DNA of 64,000 nucleotides, from the NCBI GenBank assembly GCA_900539455.1, contig UQCD01000001.1, forward strand, positions 310,001-374,000. The letters run 5' to 3'. Positions within the stretch are counted from its first letter, which is position 1. Each line of letters begins with the position of its first letter. A model generated the notes under the pieces. The model worked only from the letters and a program-made list of their open reading frames with translations, was not told the DNA's origin and did no database searches. Position numbers and translations under genes: made by a program. Origin of the DNA: an uncultured Eubacteriales bacterium (GTDB lineage Bacteria; Bacillota; Clostridia; Lachnospirales; Lachnospiraceae). This document shows, in pieces, positions 1 through 8,530 of the stretch.

Positions 1-922
1 TTAGCTTTAAACGGCCTTTACGATTGCCGCCAAGTGGAATATATACATAATCTCTAAACCATTTACCTAAAGAAATATGCCACCTTCTAAAAAATTCTGT
101 GACCGATTTTGAAATATATGGGTAGTCAAAGTTAATAGGAAAATTGAAACCAAACATTTTGCCAAGGCCAATAGCCATATCTGAATAGCCAGCAAAATCA
201 TAGTAAATTTGTAACGCAAAACATATAATACCAAACCAGGCAGCCACTATACTAAGGTCAGTGTCAGGCAGTGCCTTTACTGTCGTCCAGATAGCACCTG
301 TACTATTTGCCAATAGTACTTTTTTTCCTAAGCCTAATATAAACCGTCTTACACCTATGGCAAAATCATCTATATTTTCCTTACGCTCCCTAAGCTCTTT
401 GGCTACTGTCTTATACTGTACAATAGGTCCTGCAATTAATTGAGGAAACATTGCCACATACGCACCGAAACTAATAATATTCTTTTGTGGTGCTTCATTA
501 TTCATATAAATATCCAAGGTATATGACATTGTCTGGAAGGTATAAAAAGAGATACCTATTGGTAATGCCACATTTAAAAAACCAATAGATGTTCCAAATA
601 TACTATTGACTGTTCCTATAAAAAAATCTGCATACTTAAAAAATCCCAATAGTCCAAGATTTATGACCATTGAAGACATAACTACAAGCTTTGCTTTTTT
701 TGTTTGATTATTATTTTTTAATCTATAAACCAAACGCCCATGAATATAGTCAACTAAGGTTGAAAACAACATAAGTGATACATAAACAGGTTCTCCCCAG
801 GCATAGAAAATCAAGCTTGAGAAGAACAATACTGCATTCCTAAATTTTTTAGGTGAAGCAAAATATACTATAAGTACAATAGGTAAAAACCTAAAAAGAA
901 ATAATAAATCACTAAAAACCAT
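1..922 (-). CDS. MBOAT family O-acyltransferase (AlgI/DltB-like), 3' end beyond window
   Basis: Integral membrane acyltransferase expected to pass an acetyl group across the membrane to a surface polysaccharide. I translated it from the ATG at 922 on the minus strand. The frame stays open for 307 codons to position 1 with no stop, so the C-terminus lies outside the window. The N-terminus is a string of hydrophobic helices, and near the window edge there is the family pattern of an FRRWHISLGKWFRDYVYIPL segment followed by GGNRKG, which carries the conserved histidine region of AlgI-type MBOAT proteins. It is the third gene of an operon with a DUF4358 lipoprotein (12 bp upstream) and an SGNH lipoprotein, the usual company of MBOAT O-acetylation systems. 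The polymer modified cannot be told from sequence. Confidence 0.9.
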   Translation of the reverse strand, partial: MVFSDLLFLFRFLPIVLIVYFASPKKFRNAVLFFSSLIFYAWGEPVYVSLMLFSTLVDYIHGRLVYRLKNNNQTKKAKLVVMSSMVINLGLLGFFKYADFFIGTVNSIFGTSIGFLNVALPIGISFYTFQTMSYTLDIYMNNEAPQKNIISFGAYVAMFPQLIAGPIVQYKTVAKELRERKENIDDFAIGVRRFILGLGKKVLLANSTGAIWTTVKALPDTDLSIVAAWFGIICFALQIYYDFAGYSDMAIGLGKMFGFNFPINFDYPYISKSVTEFFRRWHISLGKWFRDYVYIPLGGNRKGRLKL

Positions 923-934
923 ATATTCCTCTTA

Positions 935-1483
935 CTATTCAAAAAATCCCTTGATTACATCTGCAGCAACCTTATTGTCTTCCTTTGCTTCCTTTACCAC
1001 TGCATCATCACCTGCTGTCTGTGCCTCATCAGAAATAACACCAAGGCAGGTAAAAAATACATAATCACCATACTGGCTAACAACCGATGTCTGTGCTTTA
1101 ATAAGTGTATCAGGATATGCTGTTGCTATAAGACTTTCTCTATAATCATCTAGCTTCTTCTTAACTTCATCTGCTTTACCTGCCTTCGCCTTAATTGCAA
1201 CGAAAGTATCTACATTTAAGGAAACCTTTGGTCCTTCAGCATAAACCTCATCATATAAATCACTTGTAATTCCAAATACATCCTCCATATATGCTTCATC
1301 AAATGTATAAGAAGGAAGATAATCCTCTCCGTATGCCTTTGCAACTGCATCATGAATTTCACTTAAGCTTACAGCCTTTGTTGTTTCCTCTGTCTTTGTA
1401 TTGCTTCCACAGCCGCTAAGAGCAAGGCAGGATGCTACTGTAATAACTGCAACTACTTTTTTAATTTTAATGTATTTTCTCAT
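935..1483 (-). CDS. DUF4358 lipoprotein
   Basis: Predicted surface lipoprotein of 182 residues. A basic N-terminus, a hydrophobic stretch and an LALSGC lipobox place the acylated cysteine at about residue 25, followed by a Thr/Lys-rich linker. The rest is one soluble domain resembling the DUF4358 family, which recurs in Lachnospiraceae beside MBOAT acyltransferases. I see no catalytic motif. The start follows AAAGAGAG. It sits between an SGNH lipoprotein and the MBOAT gene in the same direction, so a role as an accessory subunit of cell-surface polysaccharide O-acetylation is inferred from context only. Confidence 0.8.
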   Translation of the reverse strand: MRKYIKIKKVVAVITVASCLALSGCGSNTKTEETTKAVSLSEIHDAVAKAYGEDYLPSYTFDEAYMEDVFGITSDLYDEVYAEGPKVSLNVDTFVAIKAKAGKADEVKKKLDDYRESLIATAYPDTLIKAQTSVVSQYGDYVFFTCLGVISDEAQTAGDDAVVKEAKEDNKVAADVIKGFFE

Positions 1484-1572
1484 AATAATCTCTCTTTCTT
1501 TAATGATGATGTTGTTTTTATTATTATCTCTTAAACCCGCTGTTTTACTATTAATTTTTTATTACTATATAT

Positions 1573-2394
1573 TTAATTTGCTGTTGCTAATATTAAATAA
1601 TTAACTAATCTCCTAAGTCCCTTTGCATTTAAATGAATACCATCTGTACTTAACTCACTAGGCAATGTTCCCTTCTCATTAACAAGTGCTGCTGAAACAT
1701 TGATTAATGGTACATTTTTTTCTGTACATACACCCTTTAAGGCTTCATTAAATTTTGCAATTATTTCATTATTATATACCTTATCTGTTCTTTCTTCAAC
1801 CATAGGAATAACTGGCATAATATATATTTCACTATCAGGCTCTGCCTGTCTTACCTCATCTATAAGCTCCTTGTAGCTATCTGTGTATGTGCTTAACAGA
1901 CATCCTAACTCATTTAAGCCAAGCATTATATATACCTTTTTAAATTTATGCAGCTTTAAGTAATCAACAATTGTTCCTTTTCCATTGCCTAAATCAACAA
2001 ATTTGTCTGTTAAAGCACTGCTTGCCATTAAGCCTCTGGTTGCAAGCACTGTTGAAGTTGTCAAAACATTGTATACTGTAAGTCCTTCTGTTCTGGAATC
2101 TCCAATGAAAACTGCATCTGAAAAATCATAGCCCTGAAGCAGTCTGTCCTCCGGAAGATTAACTCTTGCTGCATTTATATTAAAATCATCAACTGACTCT
2201 ATTACCTTTGTTGTATCCTCTGTAGTCTGTTCTGGTGTAGTTGTTTCCTGTATAGTTGTTGTTTCAATATTTTTATTGGTTGTAGCTGCAACCTCTGTAT
2301 TACCCTTTGTTATTTTATTTTCATCTATTGCTCCACATCCACTAACAGCTAACACAACTCCTGCCATAACTACTGAAAATATCTTTTTTCTCAT
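1573..2394 (-). CDS. SGNH/GDSL-family lipoprotein, probable O-acetyltransferase or esterase
   Basis: Secreted lipoprotein of 273 residues. The signal peptide ends in the lipobox AVSGC, followed by a Thr/Glu-rich linker of about 60 residues. The catalytic SGNH domain starts near residue 90: block I is VFIGDSRTEG (nucleophile Ser), block III is LGLNELG (oxyanion Asn), and block V is DGIHLNAKG, carrying the catalytic Asp and His. In SGNH proteins paired with MBOAT acyltransferases the extracellular domain moves acetyl groups onto or off glycans, so this is probably the catalytic partner of the MBOAT protein two genes downstream. A promoter at 2515-2543 and an AAAGGA ribosome site support it as first gene of the operon. 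Confidence 0.85.
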   Translation of the reverse strand: MRKKIFSVVMAGVVLAVSGCGAIDENKITKGNTEVAATTNKNIETTTIQETTTPEQTTEDTTKVIESVDDFNINAARVNLPEDRLLQGYDFSDAVFIGDSRTEGLTVYNVLTTSTVLATRGLMASSALTDKFVDLGNGKGTIVDYLKLHKFKKVYIMLGLNELGCLLSTYTDSYKELIDEVRQAEPDSEIYIMPVIPMVEERTDKVYNNEIIAKFNEALKGVCTEKNVPLINVSAALVNEKGTLPSELSTDGIHLNAKGLRRLVNYLILATAN

Positions 2395-2514
2395 ATCTTT
2401 TTTCCTTTCACATTATTGTATCTTAATATAATCTTAACTCTGATTAAAGCAGACCATCTTAAGTCTGCCAGCCAACTCCTTATCTTGAAATAGTATTTAT
2501 CAACAACACACTAT

Positions 2515-2543
2515 ATGATATAAAAGTTTGTTATAAAAATCAA
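2515..2543 (-). promoter_or_regulatory. Sigma-A-type promoter of the SGNH-DUF4358-MBOAT operon
   Basis: On the minus strand TTGATT (2538-2543) and TATCAT (2515-2520) are separated by 17 bases. The predicted leader to the SGNH start is about 110 nt. A palindrome at 2564-2583 lies 20 bp upstream of the -35 and could be an operator. Confidence 0.5.
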
Positions 2544-2648
2544 TCAATTTTATATATTAATTTAATAGTACTAAAGTACTATTTTAGTTTTATATTTGTA
2601 ATAATTTTATTATTTGTGAAATAAATGACATTATTTTGTAACAATAAC

Positions 2649-2699
2649 AAAAAAACTATAATATCAACAATTTAAAATCATTAATATTATAGTCTTTTT
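2649..2699 (-). terminator. Intrinsic terminator of asd
   Basis: Perfect 10-bp arms at 2655-2664 and 2684-2693, followed on the minus strand by a run of seven T. The other side is also T-rich, so it may work in both directions. Confidence 0.75.
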
Positions 2700-2787
2700 T
2701 ATGCTTTGACAGGAGCTAACCTATCTTCAATCCCTGCTTATAAGAATTGAAATTTTAGTATATTAGGATCTAATTATAGATAAAAAA

Positions 2788-3873
2788 CTATTTTGCTTCA
2801 ATATAACCTAAAGCCTTTAACATTTCTGCTGAAAGGATAGCACCACCTGCTGCTCCTCTTATAGTATTATGAGAAAGTCCTACAAACTTGTAATCATATA
2901 CTGTATCTTCTCTTAAACGGCCAACTGAAATTCCCATACCGTTTTCGTAATCAACATCCATCTGAACCTGTGGACGGTTGTCTTCCTCAAGATACTGTAT
3001 AAACTGCTTTGGAGCACTTGGAAGCTCAAGCTCCTGTGGAAGTCCCTTAAAGCTTACAAGCTTTTCAATAAGCTGTTCCTTTGTTGGCTTTTTGTTAAAC
3101 TTAACAAATACTGCTGCTGTATGTCCATTAAGTACAGGAACTCTGATACACTGAGTTGTAATAACTGGTAATGATGCCTTTTTAATAACACCATCTTCAA
3201 TCTTGCCCCAAAGTCTAAGTGGCTCCTGCTCACTCTTTTCTTCTTCTCCACCAATATATGGAATAATGTTTTCAATCATTTCCGGCCAATCCTTGAAGGT
3301 CTTTCCAGCTCCTGAAATAGCCTGATATGTAGTTGCTACAACCTCTACCGGCTCAAATTCCTTCCAGGCATTTAATACTGGTGCATAGCTTTGAATTGAA
3401 CAATTAGGCTTAACTGCAACGAAGCCCTTCTTTGTACCTAATCTTTCCTTCTGAAATTTGATTACCTCGTAATGCTCTGGATTGATTTCTGGAACAACCA
3501 TAGGAACATCTGGTGTCCATCTATGTGCACTGTTGTTTGAAACAACTGGTGTTTCTGTCTTTGCGTATGCGTCCTCAATAGCCTTGATTTCATCCTTTGA
3601 CATATCTACTGCTGAGAATACGAAATCTACCTTTGAAGCAACTTCTTCAACTTCATTTACATTCATAACAACAAGCTTCTTAACGGCTTCTGGCATAGGT
3701 GTTGTCATTTTCCATCTATCGCCTACTGCAGCCTCATATGTCTTTCCTGCTGAACGAGGACTAGCTGCAACTACAACTACCTCAAACCAAGGATGATTTT
3801 CTAATAATGAGATAAATCTCTGGCCTACCATACCAGTAGCTCCTAAAATTCCTACTCTTAACTTCTGATTCAT
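2788..3873 (-). CDS. asd: Aspartate-semialdehyde dehydrogenase
   Basis: Reduces aspartyl phosphate to aspartate semialdehyde with NADPH, the branch step towards lysine/diaminopimelate, threonine and methionine. At 361 residues it belongs to the longer archaeal/fungal-like branch of the family. The N-terminal nucleotide loop is GATGMVGQRF (residues 10-19), the catalytic cysteine is in KPNCSIQSY (about residue 155), and the substrate-binding loop SGAGKT follows. It is monocistronic, with its own promoter and terminator. The leader carries a 7-bp inverted repeat (TGTCCGT/ACGGACA, 3894-3912) just ahead of the ribosome site. The assignment is secure. Confidence 0.95.
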   Translation of the reverse strand: MNQKLRVGILGATGMVGQRFISLLENHPWFEVVVVAASPRSAGKTYEAAVGDRWKMTTPMPEAVKKLVVMNVNEVEEVASKVDFVFSAVDMSKDEIKAIEDAYAKTETPVVSNNSAHRWTPDVPMVVPEINPEHYEVIKFQKERLGTKKGFVAVKPNCSIQSYAPVLNAWKEFEPVEVVATTYQAISGAGKTFKDWPEMIENIIPYIGGEEEKSEQEPLRLWGKIEDGVIKKASLPVITTQCIRVPVLNGHTAAVFVKFNKKPTKEQLIEKLVSFKGLPQELELPSAPKQFIQYLEEDNRPQVQMDVDYENGMGISVGRLREDTVYDYKFVGLSHNTIRGAAGGAILSAEMLKALGYIEAK

Positions 3874-3893
3874 AATTTGCTTTCTCCTTTATT

Positions 3894-3912
3894 GTCCGTC
3901 TAGTACGGACAT
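3894..3912. promoter_or_regulatory. Inverted repeat in the asd leader
   Basis: TGTCCGT and ACGGACA with a 5-base spacer, between the asd promoter and its ribosome site. It could be an operator or a short RNA hairpin; which regulator uses it is unknown. Confidence 0.4.
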
Positions 3913-3934
3913 TTGTTTTTCAATGCTTGTTATA

Positions 3935-3962
3935 CTATAGCACACAAACAATAAATTGCAAG
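3935..3962 (-). promoter_or_regulatory. Promoter of asd
   Basis: Minus strand TTGCAA (3957-3962), 16-base spacer, TATAGT (3935-3940). Immediately upstream is AAAAAGTGC, and the resulting 14-mer AAAAAGTGCTTGCA is identical to that at the argG promoter. Confidence 0.6.
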
Positions 3963-4038
3963 CACTTTTTTTATTTTTTATGAGGAATTTTTAATACTAT
4001 TGACTTTCCTGCATATTTTTTATAATATTTACTTATTG

Positions 4039-4109
4039 GCTTCCATAGTTCAACGGTAAAACAGGTCACTCGTAATGTCCAGTTGTCGGTTCGATTCCGA
4101 TTGGAAGCT
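4039..4109 (+). tRNA. tRNA-Thr (anticodon CGT)
   Basis: Folds as a cloverleaf of 71 nt without an encoded CCA. The acceptor stem GCTTCCA pairs with TGGAAGC, the D-loop has the GG pair, the 7-base anticodon loop CTCGTAA gives anticodon CGT, and the T arm is GTCGG-TTCGATT-CCGAT. Two weak spots are visible: an A-C pair closing the D stem and a T-T mismatch in the middle of the anticodon stem. A T-rich run follows directly. It is convergent with the DHH gene, whose stop codon starts at the very next base. Confidence 0.82.
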
Positions 4110-5099
4110 TTATTTTTTTGCATTATTTTTTACCAGGCTTAAAAACTTGTCTTTTACGCTGTTTACTATATCTGATGTCATATCCCTGCTGGTTTTTTCA
4201 TTGTAAGGAACAAAGCCTCCTGCCATTATAGAATGTCCGCCACCTGTGCCAATGCCTCTCAAAGCATCTATTATAAGCCTTCCTGCATTTATTCCACTGT
4301 TTCTGGTGCATCTTATAGAAAATTTAATCCCTGTATCCTTTATAGAATAAACCATTGCTACATTTACATTTACTATTTCAAGCATAAAATCGGCAATAGT
4401 TGCAATAAGTGCCTCCGGGCAGTTATTTCCTGTATTTGCGAAGCTTACATTATCACTGATAAATATTGATTCTATGGCACTGCCAAATGCCTTTAAATCC
4501 TCTAAGGATAACACCTCACTTTCCAGTGTATTAATCCTTTTCCTATCTGTATGCTGAAACAGTTCATAAAATATATCCAAATCTAATTTTGACACACCTC
4601 TGGTCATATCTGCCGTATCAATTTTTATTCCATATAATAATGCCTCCGCCACATTTTTTTCCATAGGTATATTGTTTTCAATAAAATAATAGGCTATTAT
4701 TGATGCACAAGCACCAACATCTGTCCTAATATCAGCAAATTTGTATTCAATATTGTTGTTTGAAGGGTGGTGGTCCACACATGCAATTTCATTTCCTATA
4801 ATATCATCCGTATTTCCATTTCCCTTTTGGGCATCTATAAGTATTACCTCATCACTCTCCATAAGATTTTCTATATCATGTACATTTACTACTTCTATTT
4901 CAAAAAGCTCCAACATTTTTTTAATGTTGTTTCTATCTATTTTCCCCTTATAGCATATTGTTGCCGCTATATTTCTGGTTTTTAAAAGCTTTTGTAATCC
5001 AAACGCACTAGATATGGCGTCTGGATCAGGAAAATTATGTGTCTGGATATAAACCTGTTTTGAATTTATAACACTTACAAGCTTGTCAAAATTTGTCAT
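4110..5099 (-). CDS. DHH/DHHA1 family phosphoesterase (NrnA-like)
   Basis: Soluble metal-dependent phosphoesterase of 329 residues. The N-terminal DHH domain shows the metal-binding patterns HNFPDPDAI (residues 21-29), LIDAQ and VDHHPSN (about residue 110). The C-terminal DHHA1 domain carries the glycine-rich GTGGGHSIMAGG near residue 295. Family members degrade nanoRNA, pAp or cyclic-dinucleotide linear products; which of these applies cannot be decided from motifs. A GdpP role is unlikely because there are no transmembrane, PAS or GGDEF domains. The start follows AGGAG with good spacing. The stop codon abuts the tRNA-Thr gene on the other strand. Confidence 0.85.
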   Translation of the reverse strand: MTNFDKLVSVINSKQVYIQTHNFPDPDAISSAFGLQKLLKTRNIAATICYKGKIDRNNIKKMLELFEIEVVNVHDIENLMESDEVILIDAQKGNGNTDDIIGNEIACVDHHPSNNNIEYKFADIRTDVGACASIIAYYFIENNIPMEKNVAEALLYGIKIDTADMTRGVSKLDLDIFYELFQHTDRKRINTLESEVLSLEDLKAFGSAIESIFISDNVSFANTGNNCPEALIATIADFMLEIVNVNVAMVYSIKDTGIKFSIRCTRNSGINAGRLIIDALRGIGTGGGHSIMAGGFVPYNEKTSRDMTSDIVNSVKDKFLSLVKNNAKK

Positions 5100-5242
5100 A
5101 TGTTCTCCTATCTATTTATCTAATATTGTACTGTAAAGTACACACACTTATAGTGGGTATTATATCATATTTTCATAACTAAAAAAACATAAAAATGTTT
5201 ATAACCATTGATTTTTCAACCTTTATAGCCGTTCATAGTAAA

Positions 5243-5289
5243 ACACTATATCTTGTGTCCACATTAAATATTTTTTCTATATTTTGTAG
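5243..5289 (+). promoter_or_regulatory. Paired NrdR boxes upstream of nrdD
   Basis: Box 1 at 5243-5258 (ACACTATATCTTGTGT) matches the NrdR consensus at 15 of 16 positions. Box 2 at 5274-5289 keeps the core CTATATTTTGT. Their starts are 31 bp apart, the three-turn spacing typical of NrdR operators. Box 2 overlaps the -35 of the nrdD promoter, so NrdR binding would block RNA polymerase. Confidence 0.8.
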
Positions 5290-5315
5290 ACAAATATATA
5301 TAAGGGTGTTATAAT
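5287..5315 (+). promoter_or_regulatory. Promoter of nrdD-nrdG-dut
   Basis: TAGACA (5287-5292), 17-base spacer, TATAAT (5310-5315). The -35 overlaps the second NrdR box. Confidence 0.75.
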
Positions 5316-5374
5316 ACATATTGTTCGTATTGGGAAAAACCCATAAGCTATGTTTATCAAGGGAGAAGACGAAA

Positions 5375-7501
5375 ATGAAAGTTATTAAACGAGACGGCCG
5401 ACAAGTAGAATATGACCGGAACAAAATTGCTATTGCTATTGAGAAAGCAAACGAAGGTGTAGAAAAAGAAGAACGAATTAGTGAGGACAAGATTTACAAT
5501 ATTATCGCCTCTATAGAATCCAGAGGCGCAGATATGATGCAGGTCGAGGATATTCAGGATATTATCGAAAAAAAGCTTATGTCTGAGAAAAAATACGAGC
5601 TTGCAAAGGCATATATTAAATATAGATATACCCGTGAGCTTGTTAGAAAATCCAACACAACCGACGATTCCATTTTAAGTCTTATTAAAAACAGCAACAA
5701 AGATGTTATGGAAGAAAATTCAAACAAAAATGCAATTATTGCATCTACCCAGCGTGACCTTATTGCTGGCGAGGTTTCAAAGGACTTAACAAAGCGTATC
5801 CTTTTACCTGAAAAAATTGCAAAGGCACACGAACAAGGTATTCTTCACTTCCATGATGCTGATTACTTTTTACAAAGTATATTTAACTGTTGTTTAATAA
5901 ATATTGGAGATATGCTTGATAATGGTACTGTTATGAATGCAAAGCTTATTGAAAGTCCAAAAAGCTTTCAGGTTGCCTGTACAGTAATGACACAGATTAT
6001 TTCTGCTGTTGCCAGCAGCCAGTATGGTGGACAATCTGTTGATATTAAGCATTTAGGTAAATACTTAAGAAAAAGCAAAGAAAAATACAAAAAACATTTT
6101 ACAGAGGTTTATGGGGACAAAATGTCACCAGAGCTTATAGATTCCTTAGTAAGTGACCGTGTTCAGGACGAGCTTCGTTCCGGTGTCCAGACTATGCAGT
6201 ACCAGATTAATACTCTTATGACAACTAACGGTCAGTCACCTTTTGTTACTATATTTATGTATATAGAAGAAGGCTATGAATACGAGGAAGAGGTTGCTAT
6301 GATAGTTGAAGAAATTTTAAAGCAGCGTCTTCAGGGTATCAAAAACGAAAAAGGCGTTTATGTTACACCTGCTTTTCCAAAGCTTATATATGTATTAGAT
6401 GAAAATAACTGCCTAAAAGGCGGTAAATATGATTACATTACAAAGCTGGCTGTTAAATGTTCTTCAAAAAGACTTTATCCGGATTATATTTCTGCAAAGA
6501 AAATGCGTGAAAACTATGAAGGTAATGTATTCTCTTGCATGGGCTGCCGTAGCTTTTTAAGTCCATGGAAGGATGAAAACGGAAACTACAAATGGGAAGG
6601 TCGTTTCAATCAGGGTGTTGTAAGTATAAATCTTCCTCAAATTGGTATTATTGCCAAAGGTGATGAAGAAATATTCTGGCAGTTGCTTGAAGAAAGACTT
6701 GCTCTTTGCTTTGAAGCGCTTATGTGCAGACATCACGCCCTGGAGGGAACACTGTCTAATGTCAGCCCTATCCATTGGCAGTATGGTGCTATTGCAAGAC
6801 TTGAAAAAGGCGAAACTATTGATAAGCTTCTTCACAATGGATATTCAACTATATCCTTAGGCTACATTGGATTATATGAGGTTACAAAGCTTATGACAGG
6901 TGTCAGCCACACAGACCCTAAGGGTACAGAATTTGCTTTAAAGGTAATGAATAGATTAAGAGATGCCTGCGATACCTGGAAGAAGAATACTGGTATAGCC
7001 TTTGGTTTATACGGTACTCCTGCTGAAAGCCTCTGCTATCGTTTTGCCCGTATAGACAAGGAGCGTTTTGGCGACATTCCAGATGTAACTGACAAAGGCT
7101 ACTATACAAATTCCTACCATGTTGATGTCAGAGAGCATATTGACGCTTTCTCTAAATTCACCTTTGAAAGCCAGTTCCAGAACATTTCCTCTGGTGGTGC
7201 TATTTCCTATATTGAAATTCCAAATATGAGAAATAATCTTGAAGCACTTGAGGAAATCGTTAAATTCATATATGACAATATTCAATATGCTGAATTTAAT
7301 ACAAAATCTGACTATTGCCATGTTTGTGGTTTTGACGGTGAAATTATTATAAATGACGATTTAGAGTGGGAATGTCCACAATGTCACAATAAAGACCATT
7401 CTAAAATGAATGTAACCAGACGAACCTGTGGTTACTTAGGCGAAAATTTCTGGAATGTTGGTAAAACAAAGGAAATCAATGCCAGAGTATTACATGTATA
7501 A
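5375..7501 (+). CDS. nrdD: Anaerobic (class III) ribonucleoside-triphosphate reductase
   Basis: Reduces NTPs to dNTPs by a glycyl radical mechanism that is destroyed by oxygen. The start is set at 5375 (708 residues) because GGGAGAAG stands 8-9 bases before it. The frame is open 18 codons further upstream, but that stretch overlaps the promoter. An ATP-cone domain occupies about residues 1-90 (KVIKRDGRQVEYD opening), the 10-strand barrel follows, and the C-terminus has the zinc site CHVCGFDG/CPQCHN and the glycyl radical loop RTCGYLG with Gly686. It is followed at 14 bp by its activase. An intact ATP cone implies dATP feedback control, and NrdR boxes imply transcriptional control. Confidence 0.97.
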   Translation: MKVIKRDGRQVEYDRNKIAIAIEKANEGVEKEERISEDKIYNIIASIESRGADMMQVEDIQDIIEKKLMSEKKYELAKAYIKYRYTRELVRKSNTTDDSILSLIKNSNKDVMEENSNKNAIIASTQRDLIAGEVSKDLTKRILLPEKIAKAHEQGILHFHDADYFLQSIFNCCLINIGDMLDNGTVMNAKLIESPKSFQVACTVMTQIISAVASSQYGGQSVDIKHLGKYLRKSKEKYKKHFTEVYGDKMSPELIDSLVSDRVQDELRSGVQTMQYQINTLMTTNGQSPFVTIFMYIEEGYEYEEEVAMIVEEILKQRLQGIKNEKGVYVTPAFPKLIYVLDENNCLKGGKYDYITKLAVKCSSKRLYPDYISAKKMRENYEGNVFSCMGCRSFLSPWKDENGNYKWEGRFNQGVVSINLPQIGIIAKGDEEIFWQLLEERLALCFEALMCRHHALEGTLSNVSPIHWQYGAIARLEKGETIDKLLHNGYSTISLGYIGLYEVTKLMTGVSHTDPKGTEFALKVMNRLRDACDTWKKNTGIAFGLYGTPAESLCYRFARIDKERFGDIPDVTDKGYYTNSYHVDVREHIDAFSKFTFESQFQNISSGGAISYIEIPNMRNNLEALEEIVKFIYDNIQYAEFNTKSDYCHVCGFDGEIIINDDLEWECPQCHNKDHSKMNVTRRTCGYLGENFWNVGKTKEINARVLHV

Positions 7502-7515
7502 TTTCAGGAGATATT

Positions 7516-8046
7516 ATGAACTATGCTTCAATTAAAATAATGGATGTTGCCAATGGTCCCGGAATTAGAATGTCACTTTTTGTCAGTGGTTGCAGACATT
7601 ACTGTAAAAACTGCTTTAACAAAGAGGCTTGGGACTTTAACTATGGCGACCCCTTTACTCAAAAGGAAATTGATTACATTATAAATTATGTTAATAATCC
7701 TCACATTGCTGGTCTTACTATTCTAGGTGGAGAGCCTTTAGAAAGAACAAACCAGCAAGGCTTATTGCCTCTTTTAAGACAATTTAAGGAAGCTCTTCCT
7801 GACAAAACTATCTGGTGTTTTACCGGATTTGATTATGAAAAGGATGTTTTAGGTTATATGCTGAAGGAATTTCCCGAAACTAAAGAGCTTTTATCCTATA
7901 TAGATGTTTTAGTTGATGGAGAGTTTGTAGAGGATTTAAAGGATTTATCGCTTAGATTTAAAGGCTCCTCAAACCAGAAAACTATCTTGCTAAAAGAATC
8001 CTTAGCAAGTGGAAAAACAGTTCTCTGGGATGATAAAATCCACTAG
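7516..8046 (+). CDS. nrdG: Anaerobic RNR-activating protein, radical SAM
   Basis: Radical SAM activase that installs the glycyl radical on NrdD using S-adenosylmethionine and a reduced 4Fe-4S cluster. At 176 residues it has the family's usual short length. The N-terminus reads DVANGPGIRMSLFVSGC, followed by the cluster motif CRHYCKNC (CxxxCxxC), and the SAM-contact GGEP lies at about residue 75. AGGAG stands 6 bases before the ATG. It is 14 bp from nrdD and 12 bp from dut, so the three are one dNTP-supply transcript. Confidence 0.96.
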   Translation: MNYASIKIMDVANGPGIRMSLFVSGCRHYCKNCFNKEAWDFNYGDPFTQKEIDYIINYVNNPHIAGLTILGGEPLERTNQQGLLPLLRQFKEALPDKTIWCFTGFDYEKDVLGYMLKEFPETKELLSYIDVLVDGEFVEDLKDLSLRFKGSSNQKTILLKESLASGKTVLWDDKIH

Positions 8047-8058
8047 AAAGGAATAAAT

Positions 8059-8502
8059 ATGACACAAAATATTAATATTAAGAAAATTAAAGCTGATGCT
8101 GTAATACCTGTTTATGGTACTGAGTTTTCTGCTGGTGCCGACCTTTATGCCTGTATGGAGGACAGTGTTTTAATAAAAGCACATACTACTGAATTTATTC
8201 ATACAGGTATAGCCTTAGAAATTCCTGCCGGCTATGCTGGTTTAGTATTTGCCAGAAGTGGGCTTGCCTGCAAAAAGGGGCTTGCCCCTGCCAACAAGGT
8301 TGGTGTTATTGACTCTGACTATAGAGGCGAAATAATGGTTGCCCTTCACAATCACTCTGATAACGATTTGTTTGTTGAAAGTGGCGAGCGTATTGCACAA
8401 TTAGTCATTACACCTTACTTAACTGCAAACTTTGTAGAGGTTGATGCCTTAAACGAAACTATTCGTGGTGAAGGTGGCTTCGGCTCTACTGGTTCAAAAT
8501 AA
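8059..8502 (+). CDS. dut: dUTP diphosphatase
   Basis: Trimeric dUTPase, hydrolysing dUTP to dUMP and PPi. This keeps uracil out of DNA and feeds thymidylate synthase. The 147-residue protein carries the five family motifs: AGADLYA (I), FARSGLA (II), GVIDSDYRGE (III, catalytic Asp), ERIAQLVI (IV) and the C-terminal RGEGGFGSTG (V), which closes over the active site. It is the third gene of the nrdDG operon. I see no terminator in the 28 bp before convergent spoIIP. Confidence 0.95.
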   Translation: MTQNINIKKIKADAVIPVYGTEFSAGADLYACMEDSVLIKAHTTEFIHTGIALEIPAGYAGLVFARSGLACKKGLAPANKVGVIDSDYRGEIMVALHNHSDNDLFVESGERIAQLVITPYLTANFVEVDALNETIRGEGGFGSTGSK

Positions 8503-8530
8503 GTAATTATCAAAAATTTTTAGTTGGCAG

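Larger units (their letters stand above)
2395..2787. other. Intergenic region between asd and the O-acetylation operon
   Basis: About 390 bp with no ORF I can support. It holds the asd terminator (2649-2699), the promoter of the leftward operon (2515-2543), an 8-bp dyad with a 4-base spacer at 2564-2583, and a small hairpin with 6-bp arms (2449-2454 and 2463-2468) inside the roughly 110-nt leader of the SGNH gene. Confidence 0.6.

Noticed and set aside
5321..5374. Longer nrdD start 18 codons upstream
   Set aside because: The extension has no ribosome site, begins 6 bp after the predicted -10, and does not resemble NrdD; GGGAGAAG precedes the ATG at 5375.
8503..8530. Terminator between dut and spoIIP
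   Set aside because: Only an AAAAATTTTT palindrome; no real stem.
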